NCBI RefSeq assembly: GCF_003048255.1
Contig: NZ_CP028487.1
Span: 62,001-126,000, forward strand
DNA from: Yersinia massiliensis
Lineage (GTDB): Bacteria; Pseudomonadota; Gammaproteobacteria; Enterobacterales; Enterobacteriaceae
DNA: 64,000 bases
Reading direction: 5' to 3'
The translations under genes and the position numbers were made by a program. Positions within the stretch are counted from its first letter, which is position 1; every line of letters starts with the position of its first letter. The notes beneath the pieces were generated by a model. That model was not told where the DNA came from and ran no database searches. It saw only the letters and a list, made by a program, of their open reading frames with translations. Of the stretch, positions 45,130-54,567 are shown piece after piece.

Positions 45130-45666
45130 TCAATTGGATAAAACAGCCTCGCTGTGCACAACATTCGCGAAATCGGCGGCGAGTAGCGCCATTGTGACCT
45201 CAAAAATAGTATTAGCTGACAGGTTAGTTGAAGGTATCCCAAAGCCAAGTACGGCGTCTTTTACGACCGTCATATTGAAGCCAAGATCAGAACCTGCTCG
45301 AACGGTTGAATTGACACAAAAGCCCGCGACCGCCCCGACGACGACCAAATCATCAATGCCGTTATCCCGTAAATAGTTGGCCAAGTCAGTGGATGCAAAG
45401 CCTGATGAAGTCGTTTTCACAAAGACAGGTTCATCCGCAACCGCTTGTGCGCATGGCATAGGAGCGTATCCAACGGCGTTTGGATTAAAAGGCGATTGCG
45501 GATTTTTTTCAGCGTGACGGATATGCACAACAGGAAGGCCTCGTTGCCTAAAGGCGGCTGAAAGCTGGGCAATCTTTTCAGGCGCATCGGTGTTTACGTG
45601 CTCCTTGCCTGATTCAATCCGATGTTGCATTTCCATCTGCATATCAATGATGAGCAAAGCCTGCAT
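45130..45666 (-). CDS. Isochorismatase-like cysteine hydrolase
   Basis: A 178-residue cytoplasmic hydrolase of the isochorismatase/nicotinamidase fold. The triad is present: Asp in LLIIDMQMEM, Lys in PVFVKTTSSGF, and Cys in GAVAGFCVNSTVRAG, with the cis-peptide region before it. ATG 45666 is chosen over 45750 because AGGAG lies 7 bases upstream and the sequence then begins at the conserved first strand (MQALLIIDMQ). Many such enzymes degrade small amides; this substrate is unknown. Confidence 0.88.
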   Translation of the reverse strand: MQALLIIDMQMEMQHRIESGKEHVNTDAPEKIAQLSAAFRQRGLPVVHIRHAEKNPQSPFNPNAVGYAPMPCAQAVADEPVFVKTTSSGFASTDLANYLRDNGIDDLVVVGAVAGFCVNSTVRAGSDLGFNMTVVKDAVLGFGIPSTNLSANTIFEVTMALLAADFANVVHSEAVLSN

Positions 45667-45827
45667 AAACCATTCTCCTGATTGGGGGCTGCGGTTCTTT
45701 TTACGGATAGCTAGTTTAATCGGCGGCTGTTTATGACTGCCATCAAGCAAGATCCCCTGTTTTATCTCTGACTCCCAAAATGTCTTCTTTAGTCCGCAGT
45801 TTGATGGTCACAGATGTTAACAAGTGC

Positions 45828-46220
45828 TCAACGAATTTGGTTAGTATGTTCCACCAAATCTCGTAGATGTTGCGATAACTGGTCAACGGTTTTCTCACCT
45901 GTCGCTGCCGCTACCGTTAAATTTTCCAGCGAATTATCGGTATCACGGATCCTGATGCCATTGCGATAGAGGAAAGCCATGGTAACGAAAAACGCAGTAC
46001 GTTTATTACCATCGTTAAAAATGTGTCCACGAGCGATAGCGACCCAGTAGGTGGCGCCGAGTTCAAAAACATCTGTCACGCCTTCATAATGTGTTCGGTT
46101 TTGCACCCGATAAATGAGTGCTTCGGCCCTGCCGGGATCGGGTATACCAGTAACGCCGGGGAGCCGTTGCAATATGCGGTCATGAAAAGCGATAACCTCC
46201 TGAGCGCTGATCCACATCAT
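45828..46220 (-). CDS. doc: Doc toxin (Fic-fold kinase of EF-Tu)
   Basis: A 130-residue death-on-curing toxin. The Fic-type motif reads HIFNDGNKRTAF (H-x-F-x-D-G-N-K-R), with Lys instead of the Gly of AMPylating Fic proteins, the Doc hallmark. Known Doc phosphorylates EF-Tu and stops translation. Its ATG overlaps the TGA of the antitoxin gene, so production is coupled. The start MMWISAQEVIAFHD fits the family. Confidence 0.92.
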   Translation of the reverse strand: MMWISAQEVIAFHDRILQRLPGVTGIPDPGRAEALIYRVQNRTHYEGVTDVFELGATYWVAIARGHIFNDGNKRTAFFVTMAFLYRNGIRIRDTDNSLENLTVAAATGEKTVDQLSQHLRDLVEHTNQIR

Positions 46221-46438
46221 CGGTTTGTCAGCGCCTCTACAGTATGACCATGACGTTGCATAATGACATCGAACTCTGCATCAAGCTTAGCGTTTTGGTA
46301 TGTCTCAAATTCAGCCTTACTGATAACCACTGCCGAGCTACCGTCTCGGCGGGTGATTTCAACAGGTTCGCCATGAGTGGCCGCATCCAATACTTCTGAA
46401 ATATTTGCTCGAGCTTGGGTTGAAGTGTAAGTACGCAT
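46217..46438 (-). CDS. phd: Phd/YefM-type antitoxin
   Basis: A 73-residue antitoxin: TYTSTQARANISEVLDAATHGEPVEITRRDGSSAVVISKAEFETY is the complete DNA-binding Phd domain and the tail would wrap Doc. GGAGGCACTCA precedes the ATG. Near 46455-46480 ATTGAATTGTAC and TGTACAATTCAA overlap as an imperfect palindrome that may be the operator for autoregulation. It is the first gene of the pair. Confidence 0.9.
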   Translation of the reverse strand: MRTYTSTQARANISEVLDAATHGEPVEITRRDGSSAVVISKAEFETYQNAKLDAEFDVIMQRHGHTVEALTNR

Positions 46439-46612
46439 TGAGTGCCTCCTGAAGTGTACAATTGAATTGTACGCTTAATATGATTTTGATTAAATCGAAA
46501 TGTCAGGGATGGTCTGATTGATTTACATAATGAAGAGCTTGGTGATTCTGCGTGTGCACATAATCTGATTATATGCGGGTAGATTTTCGCTGTATTGAGA
46601 TCGGGATGGTAC

Positions 46613-46639
46613 TAAAAAAGCCCGTTATTATACGGGCTT
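46613..46639 (-). terminator. yicC: Terminator of yicC
   Basis: Read on the minus strand, AAGCCCGT...ACGGGCTT is followed by TTTTTAG. It lies about 50 bp after the yicC stop. Confidence 0.8.
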
Positions 46640-46687
46640 GGTGGTATGGACGAGATGTTGTGAGACTTGACGAGTTCGCTCAAGAAT

Positions 46688-47551
46688 TTACTCGATATTC
46701 TGGATCTGCTCACGCATCTGTTCGATAAGCACTTTTAGTTCGATGGCGGAATTGGTGACTTCCGCATTGATCGATTTCGAGGCTAGCGTATTTGACTCGC
46801 GGTTGAATTCTTGCATCATAAAATCAAGGCGGCGGCCGACAGCTTCTTTCTTCTTCAAGATATTGTGCGTTTCTTTGACGTGCGCTTCGAGGCGATCTAG
46901 CTCTTCGGCGACATCGACACGCTGTGCCATCAGCACTAACTCTTGTTCCAAGCGGGTATTTTCCAACTGAACTTGTGCTTCTTCCAGCTTGGTAAGCAGC
47001 CGTTCACGTTGCCACTGCAAGATATTGGGCATGTGCGCACGTACTTTAACCACTTCCGCACTCACACCGTCTAGGCGTTGTTCGATCAGCGTTTTTAATG
47101 CTGCGCCTTCGGTTTCGCGAGAAACGATAAAGTCATCAAGAGCCACATCCAGCGCGAGCATTAACTCAGTGCTAATGACATCCAGATCTTGCTCTTCGGC
47201 TGACATCACACCCGGCCAGCGCAAAACATCAAGCGGATTGATCTCACCCTCATCACTTTGCATTTTGACCCAGTTCGCTGCTTCAACCAGCTGCTTAGCA
47301 AGTTTTTCATTCAAAATCAACGAACTTTGCGCTGCGGCATCCAGCTCAAAACGCAGGCTACACTCAATCTTGCCTCGTGTCAGACGGCTGCGGATACGCT
47401 CGCGAATGACAGGCTCTAAGCTGCGGAACTGTTCAGGCAAGCGAATATAGGTTTCTAAATAGCGTTGGTTAACGGAACGTAGCTCCCAAGCTGCGCTGCC
47501 CCATTCGCCTTTAATATCACGCCGAGCGTAGGCGGTCATGCTGCGGATCAT
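46688..47551 (-). CDS. yicC: YicC endoribonuclease family protein
   Basis: A 287-residue YicC. It begins MIRSMTAYARRDIKGEWGSAAWELRSVNQRYLE, the family N-terminal signature, and ends in the DUF1732 domain (RRLDFMMQEFNRESNTLASKS). The E. coli protein has been reported to be an endoribonuclease that affects RyhB and stationary-phase survival. As in E. coli it is divergent from rph, sharing a 129-bp promoter region. It looks complete and ordinary. Confidence 0.95.
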   Translation of the reverse strand: MIRSMTAYARRDIKGEWGSAAWELRSVNQRYLETYIRLPEQFRSLEPVIRERIRSRLTRGKIECSLRFELDAAAQSSLILNEKLAKQLVEAANWVKMQSDEGEINPLDVLRWPGVMSAEEQDLDVISTELMLALDVALDDFIVSRETEGAALKTLIEQRLDGVSAEVVKVRAHMPNILQWQRERLLTKLEEAQVQLENTRLEQELVLMAQRVDVAEELDRLEAHVKETHNILKKKEAVGRRLDFMMQEFNRESNTLASKSINAEVTNSAIELKVLIEQMREQIQNIE

Positions 47552-47680
47552 TGTGCGTACCCGTTTTAATTAAAGAAAAGATGCAGGGATTATAGCCTCC
47601 GAGGCGCGGGCAGGATAGGCATTACATCACTAAGGCCGTATAATGCGCGACCAATATCGATTTAAAGCCGGAGAAAGCCC

Positions 47681-48397
47681 ATGCGTCCAGCAGACCGAGC
47701 AGCACAACAAGTCCGCCCATTAACCCTGACCCGTAATTACACGAAACACGCTGAAGGTTCCGTGTTGGTTGAGTTTGGCGATACCAAAGTATTGTGCACC
47801 GCCACGGTGGAAGAGGGTGTTCCGCGCTTTCTGAAAGGCCAAGGTCAAGGCTGGATAACTGCCGAATACGGTATGTTGCCACGTTCTACCCATAGCCGTA
47901 ATGCTCGCGAAGCGGCAAAAGGTAAGCAAGGTGGGCGTACGTTAGAAATTCAGCGCCTGATCGCCCGCTCTTTGCGCGCAGCTGTCGATTTGAAGAAGTT
48001 AGGTGAGTTCACCATTACTTTAGACTGCGACGTTTTGCAGGCTGATGGCGGCACGCGTACTGCTTCTATCAGTGGCGCTTGCGTAGCATTGGCTGATGCC
48101 CTGAATAAATTGGTGGCCAGCGGTAAATTAAAAGCTAACCCGATGAAAGGGCTGGTTGCCGCTGTTTCTGTGGGGATCGTGAAAGGTGAAGCCCTTTGCG
48201 ATCTGGAGTACGTGGAAGATTCTGCGGCAGAAACGGACATGAATGTGGTGATGATGGAAGATGGTCGCATGATTGAGGTGCAGGGCACCGCAGAAGGCGA
48301 ACCTTTCAGTCACGAAGAGTTACTGGCGTTGCTGGCCTTGGCTCGTGGGGGGATAGAAACTATCTTCCAGGCGCAGAAGGCGGCGTTAGCGCAATAG
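47681..48397 (+). CDS. rph: Ribonuclease PH
   Basis: A 238-residue phosphorolytic 3'-5' exoribonuclease for tRNA 3' ends. [44 protein letters not shown] and the [19 protein letters not shown] motif (RNase PH signature) are intact. It is the full-length form, without the 3' frameshift of E. coli K-12. It is the first gene of rph-pyrE, whose coupling with the attenuator downstream requires translation close to the hairpin. Confidence 0.97.
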   Translation: MRPADRAAQQVRPLTLTRNYTKHAEGSVLVEFGDTKVLCTATVEEGVPRFLKGQGQGWITAEYGMLPRSTHSRNAREAAKGKQGGRTLEIQRLIARSLRAAVDLKKLGEFTITLDCDVLQADGGTRTASISGACVALADALNKLVASGKLKANPMKGLVAAVSVGIVKGEALCDLEYVEDSAAETDMNVVMMEDGRMIEVQGTAEGEPFSHEELLALLALARGGIETIFQAQKAALAQ

Positions 48398-48404
48398 TTG
48401 ATTT

Positions 48405-48431
48405 AGGCGACTCGGTAGTCGCCTTTTTTTT
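48405..48431 (+). terminator. pyrE attenuator
   Basis: AGGCGACT-CGGT-AGTCGCCT followed by seven T lies 8 bp after the rph stop. In enterics, UTP shortage slows RNA polymerase here so that ribosomes translating rph can prevent this terminator and let pyrE be read. Confidence 0.92.
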
Positions 48432-48508
48432 GCCTGCAATTTGAGGCACCCAATGAATAACCCGAGTGGTTAATGTCGGTAGTCACAATCTGGAAAGGAG
48501 AAGTCCCC

Positions 48509-49156
48509 ATGAAAGCCTATCAGCGCGAGTTTATTGAGTTTGCGCTTAACAAGCAGGTGTTGAAGTTTGGCGAATTTACCCTGAAGTCTGGGCGAATTAG
48601 CCCTTATTTCTTTAATGCAGGGTTGTTTAATACCGGGCTTGATCTGGCAAAACTCGGGCGTTTTTATGCCGCAGCATTAATGGATTGTGGTGTGGAGTTT
48701 GATCTCTTGTTCGGGCCTGCCTATAAAGGCATCCCAATTGCGACCACAACGGCAGTCGCATTGGCAGAGCATCATGCGCGCGATGTGCCTTACTGCTTCA
48801 ACCGCAAAGAAGCGAAAGACCATGGTGAAGGCGGCAGTTTGGTGGGGAGCCCGTTAAAAGGCCGAGTCATGCTGGTGGATGATGTTATCACCGCTGGCAC
48901 TGCGATTCGTGAATCAATGGAAATCATTAATGCCCAAGGCGCAACACTGGCCGGCGTGATGATTTCATTAGATCGTCAGGAGCGCGGCCGTGGTGATATT
49001 TCGGCGATTCAAGAAGTTGAACGGGATTACCACTGCAAAGTCATCTCGATTGTGACGTTGAATGATGTGGTTAGCTATCTGGAAGAGAAGCCGGAAATGG
49101 CCGACCATCTGGCGGCGGTGCATCGTTATCGTGAACAGTATGGCATTACCCTTTAG
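48509..49156 (+). CDS. pyrE: Orotate phosphoribosyltransferase
   Basis: A 215-residue enzyme that turns orotate and PRPP into OMP in pyrimidine synthesis. The PRPP loop [13 protein letters not shown] is present, and [13 protein letters not shown] is the flexible catalytic loop. ATG 48509 is chosen over 48473 since GGAAAGGAGAAG lies just before it and it gives the standard [13 protein letters not shown] start. It is controlled by the attenuator after rph. Confidence 0.97.
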   Translation: MKAYQREFIEFALNKQVLKFGEFTLKSGRISPYFFNAGLFNTGLDLAKLGRFYAAALMDCGVEFDLLFGPAYKGIPIATTTAVALAEHHARDVPYCFNRKEAKDHGEGGSLVGSPLKGRVMLVDDVITAGTAIRESMEIINAQGATLAGVMISLDRQERGRGDISAIQEVERDYHCKVISIVTLNDVVSYLEEKPEMADHLAAVHRYREQYGITL

Positions 49157-49639
49157 TTGTTGGTGATGAGTCGTTGTTGATGATGAAGAGTTATTGGTGA
49201 CGAGCCTTCGTGACTGATACGCAATATTGCTTTAGCGTCGTGCTGTATTTCCCCTAAAGGATAGTGCAGCACGATATTCGTTTTTGATTTTTGCTTCCGT
49301 CCAAATACGCCCTACCATTGCTCCCCATTGCAGAATGAGTGCAAAAATCTGCATTTACCTCCTCGATACTTTGAATCGCTGTTTTTTCATACATTTTCCT
49401 CATTAATCATTTTGGGGTATTTGTCTGGTTGATCCCACTGCATTTCTGTTGTTGCCCCCGCTTGAAGCGTTTCAGTTCTTAATTTCGAGTTAAGGGTGCA
49501 ATCCAGTACAACTAATAATTTCCATATTGTTATGAGGGTGTTATTTTCCGCGCAAGCACGGATAAAAAAGAAGTGTCACTCAATCATCAATGAGAACAAA
49601 GCGACAGGCTGCCGTGTATTTCTCCAAAAGGACATAGTT
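49157..49639. other. pyrE-dctA intergenic region
   Basis: 483 bp with no convincing gene. It must hold the dctA promoter and, in E. coli, CRP and DcuR sites. I saw no clear sigma-54 (TGGC-TTGC) pattern. The frame open upstream of dctA has no start-like features. Confidence 0.5.
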
Positions 49640-50935
49640 ATGAAAGCTTCAATATTTAAAAGTCTTTATTTTCAGGTGTTAACGGCGATTACACTGGGTG
49701 TCTTGTTAGGCCATTTCTATCCTGAACTTGGCGCTCAGATGAAACCACTGGGTGATGGATTTGTTAAACTAATTAAAATGATTATCGCACCCGTGATTTT
49801 CTGTACTGTCGTGACCGGTATCGCGGGCATGGAAAGTATGAAGGCCGTAGGCCGTACCGGTGCGATAGCGTTGCTCTATTTTGAGATTGTTAGCACCATC
49901 GCACTACTGATCGGTCTGGTGATTGTGAACGTGGTGCAACCCGGTGCTGGCATGAATATCGATCCGGCTACACTCGATGCCAAAGCGGTTGCACTTTATG
50001 CGGAGCAAGCCTCGCAGCAAGGGATTGTACCCTTCTTACTCGATATCATCCCTGGCAGTGTGGTGGGGGCGTTTGCGAGCGGCAATATTCTGCAAGTGCT
50101 GCTGTTTGCGGTGTTATTCGGTTTTGCACTGCATCGTCTGGGTGAGAAAGGCCAAATCATCTTCAATGTTATCGAAAGCTTCTCCCGCGTTATTTTCGGT
50201 ATCATCAACATGATCATGCGCTTGGCACCTCTCGGGGCGTTCGGTGCGATGGCTTTCACTATCGGTAAATACGGTGTGGGTAGCTTGGTGCAACTGGGGC
50301 AGTTGATTATCTGCTTCTACGTCACCTGTATCCTGTTTGTGGTCGTTGTGCTGGGTTCGATTGCCAAATTCAACGGCTTCAACATTTTCAAATTTATCCG
50401 TTACATCAAAGAAGAATTGCTGATCGTCTTGGGGACATCATCCTCTGAATCCGTGTTACCACGTATGCTGGATAAGATGGAAAAAGCCGGTTGTAAGAAA
50501 TCGGTGGTAGGGTTGGTTATTCCGACGGGTTACTCATTTAACCTAGATGGCACATCTATCTACCTGACGATGGCCGCGGTCTTTATTGCGCAAGCTACCA
50601 ACACCCATATGGATGTGATTCATCAGGTCACCTTATTGGTGGTGCTGCTGCTCTCCTCAAAAGGGGCGGCAGGGGTGACGGGCAGTGGCTTCATTGTGTT
50701 GGCAGCAACGATTTCTGCGGTAGGGCATCTACCACTGGCAGGGTTGGCACTGATTCTGGGTATCGACCGCTTTATGTCAGAAGCCCGTGCGTTGACTAAC
50801 TTGGTGGGTAACGGTGTCGCAACCATCGTGGTAGCGAAATGGTGTAACCAACTGGATAACGATCAACTGCAGGCTGTGTTATCCAATAAAACGCCACCGA
50901 ATAGCGAAATAAAAGGCAGTGTTTCTTCCTCTTGA
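49640..50935 (+). CDS. dctA: C4-dicarboxylate:proton/sodium symporter
   Basis: A 431-residue inner-membrane transporter for succinate, fumarate, malate and related acids. It has eight main hydrophobic segments, with the DAACS motifs [13 protein letters not shown] (hairpin 1), the [12 protein letters not shown] stretch and the [19 protein letters not shown] hairpin 2. ATG 49640 follows AAAAGGACATAGTT and gives the usual start [14 protein letters not shown], so the longer frame from 49496 is not used. A terminator follows at 50991. Confidence 0.97.
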   Translation: MKASIFKSLYFQVLTAITLGVLLGHFYPELGAQMKPLGDGFVKLIKMIIAPVIFCTVVTGIAGMESMKAVGRTGAIALLYFEIVSTIALLIGLVIVNVVQPGAGMNIDPATLDAKAVALYAEQASQQGIVPFLLDIIPGSVVGAFASGNILQVLLFAVLFGFALHRLGEKGQIIFNVIESFSRVIFGIINMIMRLAPLGAFGAMAFTIGKYGVGSLVQLGQLIICFYVTCILFVVVVLGSIAKFNGFNIFKFIRYIKEELLIVLGTSSSESVLPRMLDKMEKAGCKKSVVGLVIPTGYSFNLDGTSIYLTMAAVFIAQATNTHMDVIHQVTLLVVLLLSSKGAAGVTGSGFIVLAATISAVGHLPLAGLALILGIDRFMSEARALTNLVGNGVATIVVAKWCNQLDNDQLQAVLSNKTPPNSEIKGSVSSS

Positions 50936-50990
50936 TCGAAAAATAACCCATTTATCGGCGAGTTTTAAAGATTCAGACTTTTCACATAAA

Positions 50991-51023
50991 AACCGTCAGT
51001 GACCAGCTGTCACTGGCGGTTCT
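50991..51023 (+). terminator. Terminator after dctA
   Basis: AACCGTCAGTGAC-CAGCT-GTCACTGGCGGTT forms a 13-bp stem with one G-U pair, then TCTT. It lies 55 bp after the dctA stop. Confidence 0.7.
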
Positions 51024-51461
51024 TACACAGATAGGCCCCCCATCCCGCGCTTTCTTGTGCTTTTTATCCTTTAACTACTATTTTTTACACTGATGAGTGA
51101 CATCCGCAAAAGCACGTGGTCTAACACAATGGTACACTCCCATCTCCGGTTTTCACGGTGGTGATAGCCGTTGATTTTTAACCTAATGATGTCGGCATTT
51201 GATGTGCTTTTGAACGTGGGATGATTCATCCCTGCCTTTATAGCTGCGATACAGAGCACTGGTCGCGGATATGCTGAGCATTAGACGTTCACGTTAAGCA
51301 CAAGTGACTTACGTAAAATTGTATTATTTATACCCGAGGTAATTGGCGTTGCAGGTAGGCCGTTAGCGATGCACTGACTTCAGTCAGGGAAGGCAGCTAA
51401 CCGCACTGTAGCTTCAAACGAGAAGGGTTAAAATTGGATAGATTATTAAGTAGGGGTTCAC
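51024..51461. other. dctA-yhjJ intergenic region
   Basis: 438 bp without a gene. Its right part is the palindromic repeat listed separately. The left part has no clear structure. Confidence 0.5.
51329..51432. repeat. Enterobacterial intergenic palindromic repeat
   Basis: The block begins TATACCCGAGGTAATTGGCG and ends ...CGAGAAGGGTTA, with GTTGCAGG and CTGACT-TCAGTCAG internal pairing. This layout (TACCC-GAGG...TTGCAGG...CTTCAAAC...GGGT) matches a repeat I know from Yersinia and related genomes. It has no coding capacity and can fold into a long imperfect hairpin. Confidence 0.65.
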
Positions 51462-52961
51462 ATGCAGGGCACCAGAATTCGTCTTATAGTGGGTGGATTA
51501 TTGTTGGCGGCTGCCAGCGGTAATGCGCCGGCTGAAGCACTACAACCCGATCCTGCTTGGCAGCAAGGGAAGCTAGAAAACGGGTTTTCATGGCAGCTGC
51601 TGGCAACGCCGCAGCGCCCAAGCGATCGAATCGAATTACGTCTGGTCGTCAATACAGGTTCATTAGCAGAAAGCGCGCAGCAAGTGGGTTTTGCCCATTT
51701 GTTGCCACGTTTGGCATTATTGAGCAGCGCGAGCTTTACGCCCGCCCAACTTCAGTCGCTGTGGCAGCAAGGGGTCGATAACGAGCGCCCGTTGCCACCG
51801 GCGATCACTTCTTATGATTTCACTTTATACAGTCTCAGTTTGCCTAATAACCGCCCTGATTTGCTGAAAGAAGCATTGGCTTGGTTATCCGATACCAGCG
51901 GTAAGTTGGCCGTCAATGAGCAAACGGTTAATGCGGCGCTAAACAGTGCCACCGATCCGATTGCCACTTTCCCGCAAAATATTCAGGAGCCTTGGTGGCG
52001 TTATCGGCTTAAAGGTTCTTCGCTGATTGGGCATGATCCGGGCCAGCCGGTGGCGCAACCGGTAGATGTCGAGAAACTACAACAGTTTTATCAGCAGTGG
52101 TATACCCCTGATGCCATGACATTGTACGTGGTGGGGAATGTGGACAGCCGCAGTATCGCCGCTCAAATCAGTAAAACTTTCTCGGAACTGAAAGGGAAGC
52201 GCACGACACCGGCACCGATTGCGATGTTAGCGCCATTACCGCCAGAACCGGTGAGTTTGATGGGGGAGCAAGCGACGCAAGATACATTATCACTGATGTG
52301 GGATACCCCTTGGCATCCGATTCAAGACTCCGTTGCATTAAGCCGTTACTGGCGCAGCGATTTAGCGCGTGAGGCGCTGTTCTGGCATATCCAACAAGTG
52401 CTGAATAAAAACGATCAGAAGAACCTGAAGTTAGGCTTTGATTGCCGTGTGCAATATCAGCGCGCCCAGTGTGCTATTCATTTGAATACGCCGACGGAAA
52501 ATCTCACGTCGGGGATGACGTTTGTTGCCCGTGAATTGGCCGCATTGCGCACCAATGGCTTAAGCCAAGCTGAGTTCGATGCATTGATGGCGCAGAAAAA
52601 TGAGCAGCTCAGTAAGCTGTTTGCGACCTATGCTCGCACGGATACTGACATTCTGATGAGTCAGCGCCTACGTTCACAGCAAAGTGGTGTGGTTGATATC
52701 GCGCCAGAGCAGTATCAAAAACTTCGGCAAGCATTTTTGTCAGGTTTGACACTGGCAGAGTTAAATCAGGAGTTGAAGCAGCAGTTATCGCAAGATACCA
52801 CGCTGATTCTGACGCAGCCAAAAGGCGAGCCGGAAGTGAATGTGAAGGCGCTGCAAGAAGCCTATAACGCGATCATGACGCCACACACGGTGGTGCCAGA
52901 GGATGCGGTACCAGTCGCGAGTGCTGAGGCGGTGCCGCCGACGCCAACGACCGCTCAGTGA
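51462..52961 (+). CDS. yhjJ: YhjJ, exported M16-family peptidase-like protein
   Basis: A 499-residue periplasmic member of the insulinase family, with a signal peptide ending near GNAPAEA. It keeps the M16 architecture (LENGFSWQLLATPQRPSDRIELRLVVNTGSLAE) but the zinc motif H-x-x-E-H is replaced: the corresponding place reads GFAHLLPRL, with no Glu-His. It is therefore probably inactive as a metallopeptidase, as for E. coli YhjJ. A terminator follows directly. Confidence 0.9.
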   Translation: MQGTRIRLIVGGLLLAAASGNAPAEALQPDPAWQQGKLENGFSWQLLATPQRPSDRIELRLVVNTGSLAESAQQVGFAHLLPRLALLSSASFTPAQLQSLWQQGVDNERPLPPAITSYDFTLYSLSLPNNRPDLLKEALAWLSDTSGKLAVNEQTVNAALNSATDPIATFPQNIQEPWWRYRLKGSSLIGHDPGQPVAQPVDVEKLQQFYQQWYTPDAMTLYVVGNVDSRSIAAQISKTFSELKGKRTTPAPIAMLAPLPPEPVSLMGEQATQDTLSLMWDTPWHPIQDSVALSRYWRSDLAREALFWHIQQVLNKNDQKNLKLGFDCRVQYQRAQCAIHLNTPTENLTSGMTFVARELAALRTNGLSQAEFDALMAQKNEQLSKLFATYARTDTDILMSQRLRSQQSGVVDIAPEQYQKLRQAFLSGLTLAELNQELKQQLSQDTTLILTQPKGEPEVNVKALQEAYNAIMTPHTVVPEDAVPVASAEAVPPTPTTAQ

Positions 52962-52963
52962 TT

Positions 52964-52995
52964 AAAAAGCCCAGCCGTAGTAGGCTGGGCTTTTT
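52964..52995. terminator. Bidirectional terminator between yhjJ and kdgK
   Basis: AAAAAGCCCAGCC-GTAGTA-GGCTGGGCTTTTT, a perfect 13-bp stem with A and T tracts on each side. It serves yhjJ and the converging kdgK. Confidence 0.92.
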
Positions 52996-53059
52996 GATGG
53001 CGAATGCTGAACGAAGGGGAAACGTGCCGTTAACCCCTTCGAACGCGATACTGAATTAA

Positions 53060-54004
53060 TCAGACCGCAGGCATAGCTGCCAATGGGATGATGGCCCCAC
53101 GATACTGAATCACTGTGCTGGCCGTTAAATGGCCACGCACGGCTGCATCGTGGGCGCTACCACCGGTCAGGCGAACCGCCAGATAACCGGCACTGAAAGA
53201 ATCCCCTGCGGCGGTGGTATCCACTACTTTTTCTTTCGGCAATTTGACCGCCGGAACATCGTATTGGTGTGCTTCAAAGCCGTCTTTTACCCAGACGATA
53301 CAAGAATCCGCGCCACGCTTGATAATAATCTCACTCACGCCCAATGCTTGAGTGCGATCAATCACCTGCTCTAATGGCTTCTCGCCCCACAGCATGTCTT
53401 CATCATCCAGTGTCAGGAAAGCGATATCCGTGCAGGCCAACATGTCACGGTAGGCTTCTTGAGTCTCTTCTTTGCTCTGCCACAGACGTGGGCGATAGTT
53501 GTTATCAAAGATAACTTTGCCACCATTTGCTCGGCAGGCTTGCAGCAATTTCAGTAAGCGCTGACGTGATGCACTGTCCAGAATCGCCAAACTGATGCCG
53601 CTGAGATACAGATAATCAAATTTTTCCAAGCGTTGGCAGATATCATCTGCCGCTGGACTGGTCAGCCAGAAACGCGCCGCGGCATCGTTACGCCAGTAAT
53701 AGAAGGTGCGCTCGCCAGTGCTATCGGTTTCGATGAAATATAGCCCTGGCAACTTATTATCCATACGCTGGATAAGGTCAGTATGGATCTTCTCTTGCTG
53801 CCAAGCGGTCAGCATCTCTTCGCTAAAGCTATCAGTACCTAGTGCCGTCACATAGTGCACATTCAGCGCCTGCTCAGAAACCTGACGGGCAACATACACC
53901 GCTGTGTTCAGCGTATCACCGCCAAAGCCCCGGCTAAGGTCGGAACCTTTTTGTGACAGTTCAATCATGCATTCGCCGATAACGGCAATATTTTTGCTAG
54001 TCAT
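53060..54004 (-). CDS. kdgK: 2-dehydro-3-deoxygluconokinase
   Basis: A 314-residue PfkB kinase that phosphorylates KDG, an intermediate in pectin and hexuronate breakdown, for the Entner-Doudoroff aldolase. GGDTLNTAVYVAR near the start and DTTAAGDSFSAGYLA (anion hole and catalytic Asp) are intact. The ATG starts MTSKNIAVIGECMIELSQ. A KdgR-like palindrome lies about 85 bp upstream. Together with the pectate lyase at 41441 it supports pectin use. Confidence 0.95.
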   Translation of the reverse strand: MTSKNIAVIGECMIELSQKGSDLSRGFGGDTLNTAVYVARQVSEQALNVHYVTALGTDSFSEEMLTAWQQEKIHTDLIQRMDNKLPGLYFIETDSTGERTFYYWRNDAAARFWLTSPAADDICQRLEKFDYLYLSGISLAILDSASRQRLLKLLQACRANGGKVIFDNNYRPRLWQSKEETQEAYRDMLACTDIAFLTLDDEDMLWGEKPLEQVIDRTQALGVSEIIIKRGADSCIVWVKDGFEAHQYDVPAVKLPKEKVVDTTAAGDSFSAGYLAVRLTGGSAHDAAVRGHLTASTVIQYRGAIIPLAAMPAV

Positions 54005-54089
54005 GGAAAGCTGGCCTATTCCTGAATGTGTCTGTGATGAGAGTGGTTTAGGTTAGTCTCACTGCTGACTCCGCCAGAGTCAATAGTAT

Positions 54090-54104
54090 TAAAACGACGT
54101 TTTA
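54090..54104. promoter_or_regulatory. Candidate KdgR operator upstream of kdgK
   Basis: TAAAACGACGTTTTA is a perfect 15-bp palindrome fitting the R-A-A-A-C-N-N-N-G-T-T-T-Y core of KdgR sites. It sits about 86 bp before the kdgK start, between kdgK and the upstream tautomerase gene. Confidence 0.6.
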
Positions 54105-54160
54105 GATTTTTTATGATATAGGTTGGGAAACTGGCAAGTTTCCCACGCAGATGGGTAAAA

Positions 54161-54361
54161 TTATGACGATTTTCGAAGGTCAGTGACACACTGACCACCA
54201 ATCCCCCAGTTATCAGTATCCACCTCATCAATCACCACCACGGTCGTTGCTGGGTTTTTACCCAAGGTGTCGACTAACAGTTGAGTCACGCCAGCGATCA
54301 GCTGTTTTTTCTGTTCAGCCGTGGCCCCTTCGCGAGTAATCTTAATATTTACATAAGGCAT
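54161..54361 (-). CDS. 4-oxalocrotonate tautomerase family protein
   Basis: A 66-residue tautomerase. Start 54361 is chosen because it yields M-P-Y-V-N, so Pro becomes the catalytic N-terminus after Met removal, and GGAG lies six bases upstream. ITREGATAEQKKQLIAGVTQLLVDTLGK is family-typical, followed by VVIDEVDTDNWGIGG. The substrate is unknown. It is upstream of kdgK on the same strand but 156 bp away. Confidence 0.88.
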   Translation of the reverse strand: MPYVNIKITREGATAEQKKQLIAGVTQLLVDTLGKNPATTVVVIDEVDTDNWGIGGQCVTDLRKSS

Positions 54362-54466
54362 ATTCATCTCCATTAAGTGTAATGGCATTATTGAGTTATC
54401 TACTATAGATGGCTTAAAAGTACCGCGCCAACTCGCCTGAGAGCAAGAATCTGTCATGACACAATA

Positions 54467-54493
54467 TAAAGTTATGGCCTCTGGAGTCGATAA
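54467..54493 (+). promoter_or_regulatory. Sigma-28 (FliA) promoter of pdeH
   Basis: TAAAGTTA, an 11-bp spacer, then GTCGATAA: one mismatch per box from the flagellar class 3 consensus TAAAGTTT-N11-GCCGATAA. It lies 75 bp before the pdeH start, as in E. coli, where yhjH is a flagellar class 3 gene. Confidence 0.85.
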
Positions 54494-54567
54494 CATGTCC
54501 AGAAGGAATCACCTTTACCACAGGATGTCATCGAACGGTCGGCGGTACGAACTGCCATTAGGGTCTG

